Source: Mercenaria mercenaria (Eukaryota > Mollusca > Bivalvia > Venerida > Veneridae). From it: a stretch of DNA of 64,000 bases. Made by a program: the position numbers and the translations under genes. The DNA lies in assembly GCF_021730395.1 (NCBI RefSeq), contig NC_069371.1, positions 73,438,001-73,502,000 on the forward strand, written 5' to 3'. Below are positions 1-12,673 of the stretch, piece by piece. The notes beneath the pieces are model-generated. The model saw only the letters and a list, made by a program, of their open reading frames with translations, was not told the DNA's origin and did no database searches. Numbering within the stretch: position 1 is the stretch's first letter; each line of letters opens with the position of its first letter.

Positions 1-1063
1 AGCAATGGATGTGTTGTTTTTTCATCGTAAATTATTGTTATATCTTGGATAGAGTACAGAACTCGTCCTATTTTTCCTTACTTATGTAGCTGTCGGAGCA
101 TAAATAAGAAGAGTTTGACAGAAAACGCTGCTGTTATATTAACATATATTCAGTCGAAAATTTCCGAGTATTCCAGAAATTCAAACACGAAACATGGGTT
201 GGTTTGTACGCTGGGATTATCCAGTTGTCTAATAAGAACAGTTAAGAACTTTTGATATTATTAAGCATTCCTACGATGTCCCTACTTACACATAATCATT
301 CCTTTTTAATTGCCAATTATGTAAATGTTTATTAAAATTATTTTTCAAGTGCATCAAAATTATTGGACTTAAATTAAAAAGTTTTTTTACAGCTAGTTAA
401 TTAACAAATTTTATGCGGTCGTAAAATTTTGGGCTTAAGGGGCATATGCAGGTTTTCGATAACTGAATAAAATATGACTTGCACATTTCCAAATACCTGA
501 CTGACTGCTCTATGTACGCATAAGTGTAGTATGAAATTGAAACTCTGCTTACTTCGTATGAAAAAAGAAACTGCTACTAAATTAAAGATTATTCCAAAAA
601 ACTATTTGCCAATAATTAAAGGATGTGTAATTATATATAAAAACATGATATTCATTTTCTAAGATCATCGACATCATCGAAAAAGATTACTCACACCCAG
701 ACTGAAAATCATGATGATATACTTGTATCACCACTCTATGTCATAAATCGCAATAACCATTTGACTAATTATAGACAATGTTTTTCTCTTTAGAATCAAA
801 TAAAAAGATGTATCTCTAAGAATATTAGTTATCGCCCACAATGTTCCTCGCAAACTTTCTACGCATTATCGACCAATCTATGCACATCGGTACATATTGC
901 ATACAAAGGGAGAATTGTTTTTTTCAGTTTCCAGTATTTATCCTTTTGTTTTTTTCTCCATGTTTACATTCAGGCTAATTGGAAGAACACGAAGCAAACG
1001 TGTTTTAATGTTTCTGACTTAGCACGAAAACAGTATGTTTTTGTAGAGGGACCCGTCTATTTA

Positions 1064-1275
1064 TTAACCATTTCCATGCTAAATTTCTATAATGAACTTG
1101 TCCATCTTTCAGTTTGGACAGTAGCATTAACTGTTGAATAGGGTACATACAAAAAAGGTACTGACTGAATGGCGAACAGTGTAGATCATGATCAGACTGC
1201 ACGGTTGTGCAGGCTGATCGTGATCTAAGCTGGTCGCAAGGCAGGATTAAGCGTGTCTAGCACGGTAAGGCTTAA
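1064..1275 (-). mobile_element. Short palindromic MITE (family B)
   Basis: The ends are imperfect inverted repeats (TTAACCATTTCCATGCT on the left; the complement of the right end reads TTAAGCCTTACCGTGCT). The middle is a hairpin, gatcatgatcagactgcac against gtgcaggctgatcgtgatc. Relatives lie at 10,837-11,047, 28,902-29,116 and 42,043-42,224. The matching place in unit 3 (near 23,370) lacks the element, so its borders are supported by an empty site. Confidence 0.75.
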
Positions 1276-1867
1276 GATAGTGACAACGCTTGAAAATAAA
1301 CGATTGACTGACATCTCTACTTAAAACGAATGTATAGATATAGGAATAAGATCGGTAATTCATTACAAAACTGTGCAAATTTTCGCTGCTAGAATGTATT
1401 CTGCATGAAATAAGACCGGTTTCAAGATCTTACTCCAATTCTACTTTGAAGGTGGAAACCGAAAGTAGTGATTTAATGTTCGGGCAAGAGAGAGCAAATA
1501 TGGGTCATGTTAGGGTAGCAGACCATGAAAAATTAAGGGAGGGGGAGGGGGCGGGGCAAGGGGTAAGTGATGATCTATAAGTGCCTATCTATTGTAACGG
1601 CAGTAGAGCTTGGTTGTTGTGTGCATCTATTGTTACCGCAATAGTACATATACCTATTTGTTGTGTTTATCTATTGTCACGGCATTAGTGCCTATTTGTT
1701 GCGTCTAATAAAACGGCAATATAGTACCCATTTGTTGCGTGCATCTTTTGTCATGGCAATAGTGTTTGCCTCTTCACGGATATAAGGGCAAATATAATAA
1801 ACGGAAACATAAGAAAATCATTCAACCCTGGTTAATATCTGAAATATTATTTATATTCTGTATTCAT

Positions 1868-2958
1868 TTACAGATAATAACTGTCAGATATTTGGAAACC
1901 TGAGAACGTAGACCAGGTATTTCCGTACACCATTGTGCCAACATTAAGGTATGACGAACCCAGACTTCGTCTCCAGCACTAAGCTGAAGGACCACACTAT
2001 TGGTGCCTTTGCTCGTGTGCGGTATCATATGAATACATCTTCACCATCTTACTCCTTTCTTGACTATCTCAGACTCGAGTGCCTTACCGGAGTGGCTCAT
2101 AATACTCGCAAAGAAATAGAAAGTGGCATTGGTTGGTGCAGTAAATACGCCAGTGTTTGGAGAGTAGTGCTGTCCAACGTTCGTCACGATTGCGTCAAAA
2201 ACTATTGGTTGGTTGTTGCCAAGGTTCGTCATGTGTTTTTGATAGTTGGGGGTGAAAGCTACTCTTTGGTTTTCTGTGTATTCATTCAATGGATCAAGCA
2301 ATACTGAAAAATAAAAGAAATGCGTTTCACAAGTTCGAATTTATTTTGGAAAAGTTAGATCGCTTAGCGCCGAAATTGCAAAGCGTTTTTAAAAAAATAC
2401 GCTTCTTTTTCTGATGATACGGACTGCACTATTTGCAAGACAAATCAAACCTAAGTGAATGTTGTATTCAAATCTCAATCAAATGCTACGATGTGATGAA
2501 AAAAGCCGTAAAATTTGAACGTATGTTTTACTGGGTTTAAAGTCAATTCGTCTTTAATATATTTTTAATATATGTACTAGTACTAATCTGTAATCCTAAA
2601 TTAACTGAAAACATTTGAATATACGAGATGACTTGCTTTAACAGAACAATTTTCAGCAATGAAGTTAAGGAACATTAATTTCATACTCACGTCTTTTGTG
2701 TCGTGGAGACATATTTGCAGTGCTAGCATTATGGCTTGTGTGATGTTCTATTTTCCCTTTGAGAGAATGAATTTCCTTGTTTAGTTCTTTGTTGTCATTT
2801 TCTACGCGCAACACCGTTTCTTTCAACTGCAAAATATCATGGCGTTGCTCAGCTAAGATGGCTAATAATTTCTGTGTATCTGGATCATCTGAGAAGCTTG
2901 ACACAGGAAACAAAACTAAACTGACAAATAAACATGCGATGCCGTAAATTAATTCCAT
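1868..2958 (-). pseudogene. C1q-domain gene A1, disrupted
   Basis: Exon 1 (2,691-2,958) is open. It encodes a signal peptide (MELIYGIACLFVSLVLFPVS), then SDDPDTQ and a coiled coil with ILQLKETVLRVENDNKEL, ending at a GTGAGT donor in phase 1. Exon 2 (1,868-2,303) starts after TTTTCAG and carries the C1q jelly-roll start (LDPLNEYTENQRVAFT, NNQPIVFDAIVTNVG, YSPNTGVFTAP). Against intact A2 it has a 1-bp loss near 2,047, which brings a stop just after GVRW, a 1-bp gain near 2,008 and another 1-bp loss near 1,945. The C-terminal half of the C1q fold is therefore lost. It could still yield a truncated secreted coiled-coil protein. Confidence 0.8.
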
Positions 2959-3317
2959 CTTGCAAAATACTGGCAAAACAAGTTTGAGAAATGTTGGCAA
3001 TAAATGCACTGACCGATAGTTGAACATTAATTTTAACTTTACATGAAGATATAAGATAACGAATTGGGTTAAGGTTAAAAGTATGTCAGTCTTTTACATG
3101 TGAATGATAAAACTTTTAGCTCAAAATTAGTGATAGTTTATAGTTTCATAAATATAAAATAGAAAAAGAGTTTTTTAGGCTTCTGCTTAACCTGATAGGG
3201 AGCAAAATATAGTCTAACCTTATTAAGCTTTTATTTTGTTTTTTGATCATTTTGTTTTTTGGCAACAAGCTATGTGTGCGCAATTATTACGTTCTTTGTA
3301 CTGGCAAGTAAGACACG

Positions 3318-3863
3318 TCGCAATCTGACTAACGTACTTGATCTTCTAAACGAAGATCTAAGAATGACCCATTCACAATTGTCTTCTGTATATTTCAAAT
3401 TTCCGGTATTGCTATTTTTATTTTCGCAAATCTATTTTCATTTGAGCCAATCAGACGATTTGTTTCAACAAGCATTTGGCTGAACCATCTAAATAGCATC
3501 GAATATCAAAGGGTGAAAAAATGTGCAGCCATTCCGGGGCTCGAACCCGAAACCTTTCGCTTAAAGGGCGAGTGCCCTACCGACTGAGCTAACCTTCTGA
3601 TACCTTACGTGACCAAGTCCGTACCATGACAAATGATTTCTCTCAAATCACAAGGGCGTAGTCGCGATATGGTCGTCATAAGAATTTTAAATAAATAAAA
3701 ACCCAAGCTAAATATAAATTTTTAAACTTCTATACTTTCACATACAAAATGTTGTAAGTAAGGCTCTAATTTGCTAGCGAAATGGTAGTCAGAACGAAGT
3801 TATCAATAGCACGTCTTCAGACCATAAGCGTAACGTATTTGGAGATGTATTTTAGTCAGACTG
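3318..3863. other. Unit-1-specific insertion containing a tRNA-like sequence
   Basis: Units 1, 2 and 3 agree up to GTAAGACACG. Unit 1 then carries about 545 bp that units 2 and 3 lack before the shared GACACGACGCC text resumes. On the minus strand, 3,525-3,597 contains a D-arm (TTAGCTCAGTCGGTAGGGC), a loop that could carry anticodon TTT, and a B box (GGTTCGAGCCCCG). The acceptor stem halves do not pair and position 33 would be C, so this looks like a tRNA-derived SINE head or tRNA pseudogene, not a working tRNA-Lys. Confidence 0.55.
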
Positions 3864-4576
3864 GACACGACGCCATCGACATCACATTGTTAATTTTCTA
3901 CGCTACAAGTTTTCGAGTAAATCCGAGAAATCTAGACCTTATCTTTTATCTTTTCAAAAGCAGACATACTGTATCAATCGAACCGATTATAAACCCCTAA
4001 AATTGACGAAACGAGGGTCAAATGATGTAATCAAACAACGAAACATAAAATTACGGATTTTGAACGTTACGTGGAAAAAATACCGATTTCGTCCATTTTC
4101 GTCTAAAAGCTTCATAGCTGTGACAAAATGTTGTAATTTAGACTCTTTCTTAATTCTTTATAAAGACTAAGTACATCAAAATGATTACTTACTGGCTCAT
4201 GGCAAGCTATTGTGATCAGGCTGTGTCCGTTGTGTGAGCGTGCATCTGTCCGTCCGTCATCAGCATTGTTTCTAAGCGACATCTCTCCCAAATCAATAAA
4301 TGAAACTTGACAAAAAAAAAAAAAAAAAAAAAAAAAAACTTTGCCTGGATGTTTCTTGGACGGTCCTCTACCAAAGCACTTCAAACGGTAAATCTTGGTT
4401 ATACATAGGGTCCGTCAGAGCTAGAAGTAGAAAATTTTTATAACGTTATTTCCTCTCTAAACTTCTGGTCCTATTTTGACATAATTGCATACAAATGGTA
4501 TCTACATAGACTGTTCAAGTTATTATGCATAGTTTAAAATAGATGGCTTCCAGTGTGTGTGTGGGGTTGGGTGGGT

Positions 4577-4619
<43 letters not shown>
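4577..4619 (+). repeat. Poly-G tract (43 G)
   Basis: An uninterrupted run of 43 G. The same spot in units 2 and 3 has ordinary sequence, so the tract arose or was inserted in unit 1 only. Length may be inexact because assemblers handle such runs badly. Confidence 0.9.
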
Positions 4620-4621
<2 letters not shown>

Positions 4622-4772
4622 CGTGGTCATTATTCTCTGCGCTAATGAATGTCTGTAATGGAAACTTCAAAAAATATTCTTGTATGAAACTGTTGGTCCG
4701 ATTTTTTGTGTATAATTTTACGCATTTTTGTGTGATCCTCTACCAGGAGTATTTAATTTTTCCGATTCATTA

Positions 4773-4977
4773 AAACCACAGTCACACATACGGCGCGGAT
4801 AGCTACGTCCAGCCGCGGATAGAAACCGTATCGATCCGTACCTGAGCCGTACCTTAAAGTAGTAACCCGTATCAATCCGTACTAGTCCGTACGACTCAGG
4901 TACGGATCGATACGGATTACTACGTTTCTATCCGTAGCTAAACGTAGCTATCTGCGCCGTATGTGTGACTGTGGTTT
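4773..4977. mobile_element. 205-bp foldback MITE with TA target duplication
   Basis: The two ends are perfect inverted repeats of 24 bp (left end starts AAACCACAGTCACACATACG), followed by further inverted matches (CCGTATCGATCCGTACC against its complement), so nearly the whole element can fold. It is flanked by TA on both sides and is absent from the same position in units 2 and 3. TA duplication and size fit a Tc1/mariner-mobilised MITE. No coding content. Confidence 0.85.
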
Positions 4978-5559
4978 TACATGGCCACCTTTGAGCTTTG
5001 TTACATTTCCTATAATGTGTTTAGAGGAATCTTTAAGAATCTTTTTTGTGTGAAATACCTCGTTTGATTTTAAAATAATTTCACATAAATCGTTCGTGTG
5101 TGACCTTCGACAAATATTGTTCAAATTATTCTCATTCGTCAAAACATGGCGGCCAGAGGGCGTTGTCACTTTTCTTTATATGTATAAATTTAAAACTTAA
5201 ACAATGTTATTGTCAGAAATAGCAGGCCCAGCATTAAAACAATTTGACACAATTGTTTCATGGGTGTTTTTACGAAAAGAGTACAAGTTATCCAGTTTCG
5301 TCAAAAAAAAAAAAACAAAAAAAAAAACGGCCGTTGCGGTGTGTGGAAACCTTTCCCTTTATGTATCTAGTGGATAAATCTTCTTGTTTAAAATGTAGTT
5401 TGGGAAAAATCAGCTTTTTTGATATTGTCATGTCCCATATATCACATCATTATCCCCAACTTCTTTCTCTAACCCTCTAACCCTAACACACACACTTTAC
5501 ATTACCTGCACATACCTATTAAAAAGATACTTTTAAACTATTTCGGTACCATAAATAAT

Positions 5560-6240
5560 TTCAACAGCTCAAAATCCGCACTGTTTCCGACTATTTTTAT
5601 GGACATTTGGTAGTAATTTGTTCAAAGTAGGTCATGATTGGACTCGTAGGGCTGTCCTAGCATAATTGCAAGCACACTATCTGGGTCCCTAAAATCGTCT
5701 CAAAACTCAAATTCCGCACAGGATCTGACTTGTGCAGAAATGACGATTTTAAAAAATACTGTTCTGAGCCGTTTCGAAAGATGTTTTTCAAAGTAGGTCA
5801 CCGCCTGGGCTTCTAGGACTGTCATAACATGAATTGCAAGTAAAACCGGGCCCCCGAAATCATACAAAACTCCATCTTCGCACAGGTCCCACCAGCGAAG
5901 AAATGACGGTTTTAAGGATACCGTTCAATGCTGTTTCGGTAGTTACTTTTCAAATTAGTCACTGCTTGGAATTATAAGACTGCCATAGCATGAATTGCAA
6001 GCAAAATATCTGGGTGCCCTAAAATCATTAAAACTCAAAATTTGTACAGGATCCGACTTGTTCAGAAATGACAAATTTTAAGAGTACCGTTCCGTTATTT
6101 CTTTTTTAAAGGAGGTCACTGCTTCGGCTTCTAGAACTGTCCTAGCATGAACTGCAAGCAAAATATCCAGGCCCGCAAACTCTAATTCCGCAAAGGTTTC
6201 GACATGAAATGATGATTTTCAAGGGTACCTTTAAGTTAAG
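5560..6240. repeat. ~157-bp satellite, short array (unit 1, about 4 monomers)
   Basis: Monomers are anchored by CCTAGCATGAATTGCAAGC, followed by AAATATC.GGGTCCC.AAAATCAT, TCGCACAGG, TGCAGAAATGACGATTTTAAG and GGTACCGTTCC.G. Anchor positions near 5,658, 5,825, 5,986 and 6,143 give spacings of about 157-167 bp. The same satellite is longer in units 2 and 3. Contrast with them suggests either the ancestral short state or loss by unequal exchange. Confidence 0.85.
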
Positions 6241-7871
6241 TGGTATTGAAGTACATTGAAAAGATGCGTACAATTCGTCTGGGAACAATGACGTTTTGTT
6301 CACATGACGAAATAATTCCACCCAATGCTGGCGTAATATTTGTGAAGGCTCAAATATATATCAGTGTTTGGTTTAAAAAGTCATGATTATACAAAACGCC
6401 TGTATTTATTACGCATTTATCGAAAGGAATCGGTCAATTCGAGGGTTTCTGATAAAGAATATGTTGATCTCATGGAACTTTTTGGTCAACGTCAATTACC
6501 ACATTTCATATATTGCAAATACAAAAAATACTGTCTATGCAATATTTTTTTCTACCGCTTTACATCATAAAGGACTGAGGCACATGTTTTACAAAAAACT
6601 TTTGTTTTACTAAAATCACCTAAAGTTTGGTTTCTTTGGAAATAAAAAAAACTTTCATATAAGAAACAATATATTAAAACATGCACATGTCAGGAGTTTT
6701 CTGATGATATGATTATTACTTGTGCATATATTTACAAAAAACATTTACTCTTCAATTATAAAAGGTAATCAAACTCGCATGAATCATTAGTCTCCAATCA
6801 CATTTTACCATGGTGGAATATCCCGCATATCTCCTAGTTCACTAATTTGAATTTGGTGCAGGATAACCTAAACTTTGACATGGTTCTGTAATTTACTAAA
6901 TGAGTGTTTGAAAACATGTCAGACACAACGCACGTGAAGTACGCTATCTTCCTTCGCTTTATAGATATGTAGCTATTTGTTTCCTCATTAAACCAAGGAA
7001 TCACAGCACCGTTATTGTGTGAATCTCGACCATTGAGACTATAATCTTTCAAAAACGGAAAAATGAATAACATTGTTAAATTTGAAAACCGGAAAATGTA
7101 GACCAGTTGGAACCATGCACATTTTCGCCATTTGTTCTCATATTTCTAACCCAAACTTCATCAGAGGCGATCAGCTGTAAAACAACCCCACTCGTTCCCT
7201 GATCGTGAAATTTGCCTTGCGAATATAGTCTCACCATAGATTCTCCATTTTTAACAATTTCGGTTTCCACATATTGTCCAGAAAAACTCAGTATGGTTGC
7301 GACAAAATAATAGACGCCGTCCTTTGGCGCAGTGAACACCCCAGTAGTTCCTGAATAGGCTTGTCCGATGTTGGTAACGATATTGTCAAAGATGATTGGC
7401 TGATTGTGTCCAAGCTTTGTAAGATGAGCGGACAATCCGGCTGTGAAGGCTGGGCGTATGCTATCTGTTTGAGAAAAAACGAAAACATCACTTAGACTTT
7501 TCTGCCGATACTTATTCCATTAAATGTGGATTTTTATTTTATATAGAAATGGTTTTACAATGAAAAATTCGACCGTGTGACCATATTTAATATCTCCGCA
7601 TGTGAAAAATGTCTAGATTGTTTTTCAAAGATGTATTATCTAAAAAAATCATGAAACAAATGACGATTGAGTAAAGTTGTTCCTCTCCAAATATAGTTAA
7701 ATGTATCATCAGCTGTATTGTATACTTTGTTAAAAAGAAAGGATATAGATGGCGAATAGATCATTATAAATGTTTTATTAATTTAAAAAACAGAAATATG
7801 TAATTATTTGCATGTCGTAGACCTAGTGCACTGAAATATGCAGAACTTCTTGTCAGTAGAGATACTCGGGT

Positions 7872-8286
7872 TTAGTAGATGTAACAGACGCAGATGTACG
7901 CATTAACACAGTATTATTGAAAGTGATACATTTACGAGTACAAATACAGGGAAATCTTTCAAAATGTTTTCGATGGAAACTACACGTCTAGTGATGTTAT
8001 TTATTTAATTACATGTAAAAGGTGTAAAGTACAATATGTCGGTCAAACGCATCAACTTGCGTCGAGACGTATGATCAGTCATAAATTTGATATCAGCAGT
8101 ATATGTGACCCAAGTTTTTTCATCAAATGTTGCATGTTTGATACAGATACATAGGCTTTCTGTATATTCTTTACACTATAAGATGAATAAATTAGCACAT
8201 AAACATTTAAATAGAGTAGTATTTACTTACAACTTTGTACACTTTTTGAAAATGTTGCATTATCTTTTATTAATTTATTGTCATCC

Positions 8287-8361
<75 letters not shown>

Positions 8362-8860
8362 CATTGTATATATAAAGCAAGGATGAATAACAAAGTTTGG
8401 CTTAATCAAGGCATTATGATTTCTTTTCTTTCACTGTAGAATCTCTGTTACCTTTAAAAATTTTGTATTTGAATCCTCAATAATTAACTGTAATATTCAC
8501 TTCTTTGAATGCTATTTCCGGCCGATCTCTGTGCTATCATTTTATGCAGTTAATTGATGACGAGTGAATGTGTATTATCTAAATGATAACGTCTACAACT
8601 ATTTACATTGAAGAATTGTGTAATAATGTATAGTATTTGAATACACATAGACGTATTATTTCATGATGCACTTTTATGAGCCATTTGTGGCGTATGACCG
8701 TTGACGTCAATTCCGTATTTCATTATATCATTGTGTATTTCATATACTTGTCAAATGTAGAAGCTTATTAAAGTGAAATCTGTTTTGACAAAACTGTGTT
8801 GGTTTATGAATTTAAAATATCATATCGGTTTTAGTTCGGAATTTATCCAAAGGGGTAAGG
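7872..8860 (+). mobile_element. Retroelement fragment with a GIY-YIG-type endonuclease motif (Penelope-like)
   Basis: Present in unit 1 and missing at the matching site in unit 2 (near 21,275-21,302), so it is an insertion in the intron of B1. About 8,000-8,150 reads on the plus strand as LITCKRCKVQYVGQT, the hallmark of the GIY-YIG nuclease of Penelope-like elements. Only a 3' piece remains and it is broken. A (CT)n run lies inside it at 8,287-8,351. Confidence 0.55.
8287..8351 (+). repeat. (CT)n microsatellite followed by (AT)n
   Basis: About 31 CT dinucleotides run straight into a short TATATA stretch. Simple sequence, no gene. Confidence 0.95.
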
Positions 8861-10836
8861 CCCTTTCTTGTTTTGCTGTATGGAATATTTCATATGCATT
8901 CATATATCAATCATATGTATCGCTTTCATTCCAATATGTTTGAGATATATATTATTATATTTGAACAGTGTTGAAATGAAATTAAATATTGGTGCACGAT
9001 TTACATTCAAAATTGTATGTATCTGTTTGTTTATGATCCATTTTTAGGCACTAAGTTTGTCTTGTCTTTATGTCATTTATTCTTTTGTACTCTTAACAGA
9101 CTTACCTTTCTTCTTTAAAGTGTTTTCGTGCTCTGCTTTAAGACGACTGAATTCTTCCACTGTCCCTTTGTTACACTAGTCTTCGCGTCGTTCATCTCGT
9201 TCTTCATATTTCCACAGCAAATCCATTCTCACCATTTTTCTCTAACATTTGTTCTTCATAGTGAAATTTCGAGCAGGTACATTGTGGTTCATTTGCACTC
9301 ACTTCCAATGATGTAACAAAAGCAATCACAAGCAATATAATTTCTGTGTTCATTTTGATTTTTCCGTTCTTTCTCCGAGACTCCCAAAATATGTTTTGAT
9401 GATTATTCAGTTGTGGCAGCGATAGTCGTCACGATATTTACGAAAATAATTTTATCTATAAATATATTTATTTTGAAAATGCGCCATTTGAAAGCGGATA
9501 TATTTCCGTTCCTGTGTTCCGAATATCATCACGAGCTGAAATGGTGCCGAAAATCATGAGGAAAGTAGCGAGCCATGTTAAAACATACACGATTCTTGGT
9601 ACATTTCCAAATTAATTAAGCATCAGGTAATAACACTACAGTAACTGTGTTTTAGAAGGCATCCACATCAAATTAAGCGAATCCATTACAGCAGCAATGG
9701 ATGTGTCGTTTTCTTTTTATCGTAAATTATTGTTATATCTTGGATAAGTATAGAACTCGTTCTATTTTCCTACTTATTAGCTGTCAAGCATAAATAAGAA
9801 AGTTTGACAGAAAACGCTGCTGTTTTATTAACATAGATTCGTTGAAAATTTCCGAGTATTCCAGAAATTCAAACACGAAACATGGGTTGGTTTCTACGCT
9901 GAGATTATCCAGTTGTCTAATAAGAACAGTAAAGAATGCTTGGTATCATTAAGCATTCCTACAATGTCCTACTTACACATAATCATTCCTTTTTAATTGC
10001 CAATGATGTAAATGTTTATTAAAATTATTTTTCAAGTGCATCAAAATTATTGGACTTAAATTAAAAAGTTTTTTTACAGCTAGTTAATTAACAAATTTGA
10101 TGCGGTCGTAAAATTTTGGGCTTAAGGGGCATATGCAGGTTTTCGATAACTGAATAAAATATGACTTGCACATTTCCAAATACCTGACTGACTGCTATAT
10201 GTACGCATAAGTGTAGTATGAAATTGAAACTCTGCTTACTTCGTATGAAAAAAGAAACTGCTACTAAATAAAAGAAAATTTTAAAAAACTATCTGTCAAT
10301 AATTAAAGATGTGTAATTAAATATAAAATCATGATATTCGTTTTCCAAGATCATCGACATGGAAACAGATTACTCACACTCAGATTGAAAATCATGATGA
10401 CATACTTGTACCACCACTTTTTATGTTCGGTTCAAATTGCGATTCCAGAAAGGAAATGGAACCTGTAATGTCATAAATCGCAATAGCCATTTGACTAATA
10501 TAGACAAGTTTTTTTGGGGCAGTGCCCCCAGATCTAACAAATCGTCTTTCAATTTACTTGTTCTCTTTAGAATCAAACAAAAAGATGCAAGAATATTAGT
10601 TATCGCCCACAATGTTCCCCGCAAACTTTCTACGCATTATCAACCAATATATGCGCATCGGGGCATATTGCGTACAAAGGGAGAATAGTTTGTTTTAGAT
10701 TCCAGTATTAATCCTATTGCTTTTTTTCTCCGTGTTTACATTCAGGCTAATTGGAAGAACACGAAGCACACGTGTTGGAATGTTTCTGGCTACAGCACGA
10801 AAACAGTATGTTTTTGTAGAGGTAATCGTCTATATA

Positions 10837-11047
10837 TTAATCATTTCCATGCTAAATTTCTATAATGAACTTGTCCATCTTTCAATTTGGACAGTAGCAT
10901 TAATTGTTGAATAGGGTACATACAAAAAGGTACTGACTGAATGGCGAACAGTGTAGATCATGATCAGACTGCACGGTTGTGCAGGCTGATCGTGATCTAA
11001 GCTGGTCGCAAGGCAGGATTAAGCGTGTCTAGCATGGTAAGGGTTAA
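10837..11047 (-). mobile_element. Short palindromic MITE (family B), unit 2 copy
   Basis: It sits in the same position relative to gene A as 1,064-1,275 and is nearly identical to it, so it was inserted before units 1 and 2 separated. The hairpin core (gactgcacggttgtgcaggc) and terminal inverted repeats are retained. Confidence 0.75.
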
Positions 11048-11606
11048 GATAGTGACAACGCTTGAAAATAAACGATTGACTGACATCTCTACTAAAAACG
11101 AATGTACTGATATAGGAATAAGATTGGTAATTCATTACAAAAATGTGCAAATTTTTGCTGCTAGAATGTATTCTGCATGAAATAAGACCGGTTTCAAGAT
11201 TTTACTCCAATTTTACTTTGAAGGTCGAAACCGAAAGTAGTGATTTAATGTTCGGGCAAGAGAGAGCAAATATGCATCATTTTTAGGGTAGCATAACATG
11301 AAAAGTAGGTGCAGGAAAAAGTGATGATCTATCTATTGTAACGGCAGTAGAGCTTAATTGTTGTGTGCGTCTATTGATACGACAATAGTAATATACCTAT
11401 TTGTTCTGTTTATCTATTGTAACGACAGTAGTGCCTGTTTGTTATGTCTATCTAATAAAACGGCAATAGTACCCATTTGTTGCGTGCATCTTTTGTCACG
11501 GCATTAGTGTCTGTCTCTTCACGGATACAAGCGCAAATATGATAAGCATAAGAAAATCATTCAACTCTGTTTAATATCTGCAAGATTATTTATATTCTGT
11601 ATTCAT

Positions 11607-12673
11607 TTACAGATAATAACTGTCAGATATTTGGAAACCCGAGAACGTGGACCAGGTATTCCCGTATACCATTGAGCCAATAGTAAGGGTATGACGAACC
11701 CAGACTTCATCTCCAGCACTAAGCTGAAGGACAACACTGTTGGTGCCTTGTTCGTGCGCGGTATCATATGAATACATCATCACCATTCTTACTCCATTCT
11801 TGACTATCTCAGATTCGAGTACCTTACCGGAATGACTCATAATACTCGCAAAGAAATAGTAAGTGGCGTTGGTTGGTGCAGTAAACACACCAGTGTTTGG
11901 AGAGTAGTGCTGTCCAACGTTCGTCACGATTGCGTCAAAAACTATTGGTTGGTTGTTGCCAAGGTTCGTCATGTGTTTGGACAGTTTGGCGGTGAAAGCT
12001 ACTCTTTGGTTTTCTGTGTATTCATTCAGTGGATCAAGCAGTACTGAAAAATAAAAGAAATGCATTTCACAAGGTTCGAATTTATTTTTTATAAGTTAGA
12101 TCACTTAGCGTCGAAATTGCACAGCGTTTTCATAAATGTATGCAAGATAAAACAAACCTTTGTGAATTTTATACTTAAATCTCAATCAAATGCTACGATG
12201 TGATGAACAAAGCCGTTTGAATGTATGTTTTACTCGGTTTAAAGTCATATCGTCTTTATTATATTTCTTAATATATGTACTAGTACTAATCTGGAATCCT
12301 ACCTTAACTGAAAACTTTTGAACATAAAAGGAACTGACTTGTTTTAACAGAACAATATTCAGCGATGAAGTTATGAAACATTAATTTCATACTTACGCCT
12401 TTTGTGTCGTGGAGACATATTTGCAATTTTTAGAGTGTTAGCATTATGCTTCGTGTGGTGTTCTGTTTTCTCTTTGAGATGATGAATTTCGTTCTTTAGT
12501 TCTTTGTTGTCATTTTCTACGCGCAACACCGTTTCTTTCAACTGCAAAATCTCATTGCGTTGCCCAGCTAAGATGGCTAATATTTTCTGCGTATCTGGAT
12601 CGTCTGAGAAGCTTGATACAGGAACCACAACTAAACTGACAAGTAAACATGCGATGACGTAAATTAATTCCAT
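11607..12673 (-). CDS. C1q-domain-containing secreted protein A2 (intact)
   Basis: This is a two-exon gene. Exon 1 (12,397-12,673) starts at the ATG of MELIYVIACLLVSL, preferred over an upstream in-frame ATG at 12,691 because a clean signal peptide begins there. A coiled coil follows (ILQLKETVLRVENDNKELK, roughly residues 35-75), then a basic PRHKRR. The GTAAGT donor is in phase 1. Exon 2 (11,607-12,043) follows TTTTCAG, also phase 1, giving about 237 residues. The C1q domain (about 105-237) shows AFTAKLSKHMTNLG, QPIVFDAIVTNVG, YYFFASI, VVLQLSAGDEVWV and WSTFSGFQI. In bivalves such proteins are haemolymph or mucosal lectin-like recognition molecules that trimerise; that role here is inference. 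A possible poly(A) signal, ATTAAA, lies at 11,570-11,575. Confidence 0.88.

Larger units (their letters stand above)
4346..5340. repeat. ~170-bp tandem repeat block, unit 1 copy
   Basis: Diverged monomers share the order: pyrimidine-rich CTGGTCC..ATTTT, ACATAATT.CA, GTGTGACC.TCTAC, AAATTATTC.GATTCGTCAAAACATGGC, GGCCAGAGGGCG, TTACTTTTC.TATATG, TGGAAACTT. The blocks at 14,735-15,500 and 25,385-26,090 show starts about 164-174 bp apart. This copy is interrupted by a G43 tract (4,577-4,619) and a MITE (4,773-4,977). An A-rich tract precedes it at 4,311-4,338. No coding potential is seen. Confidence 0.7.
7076..9353 (-). pseudogene. C1q-domain gene B1, exon 1 disrupted
   Basis: Exon 2 (7,076-7,464) is fully open after an AACAG acceptor in phase 1. 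It encodes a complete C1q domain of 128 residues (SIRPAFTAGLSAHLTKLGHN, NQPIIFDNIVTNIG, TGVFTAPKDGVYYFVATIL, ending WSTFSGFQI-stop). Exon 1 (9,106-9,353) starts with a signal peptide (MNTEIILLVIAFVTSLEVSA) and NEPQCTCSKFHYEEQMLEK. It then carries single-base gains and losses against B2 and meets a stop after FAVEI. So the domain exon is sound but the leader exon cannot deliver it in frame. The ~1.6-kb intron holds a retroelement insertion (7,872-8,860). Use of another first exon cannot be excluded. Confidence 0.75.
1..9692. repeat. Tandem segmental duplication, unit 1 (left end outside window)
   Basis: The first bases of the window recur nearly unchanged at 9,693 and again, more diverged, near 22,066. 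Each copy then runs through the same order: a type-A C1q gene, a ~170-bp repeat block, a ~160-bp satellite and, in units 1 and 2, a type-B C1q gene. Unit 1 differs from unit 2 by a 0.55-kb insertion (3,318-3,863), a 205-bp MITE (4,773-4,977), about 1 kb of retroelement DNA (7,872-8,860) and a much shorter satellite. Similarity is judged by eye; boundaries are good to a few tens of bases. Confidence 0.9.

Noticed and set aside
1951-2307. Plus-strand 118-codon gene
   Set aside because: It lies antisense to the C1q exon of A1; the same antisense frame shows up over A2 (11,832-12,047), a shadow of the C1q codons.
3525-3597. Functional tRNA-Lys on the minus strand
   Set aside because: D-arm, anticodon-like loop and B box are present, but the acceptor stem does not pair and T33 is missing; better explained as a SINE head or pseudogene.
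4543-4773. Glycine-rich peptide
   Set aside because: Translation of a poly-G tract; the same applies to 51,790-52,179.
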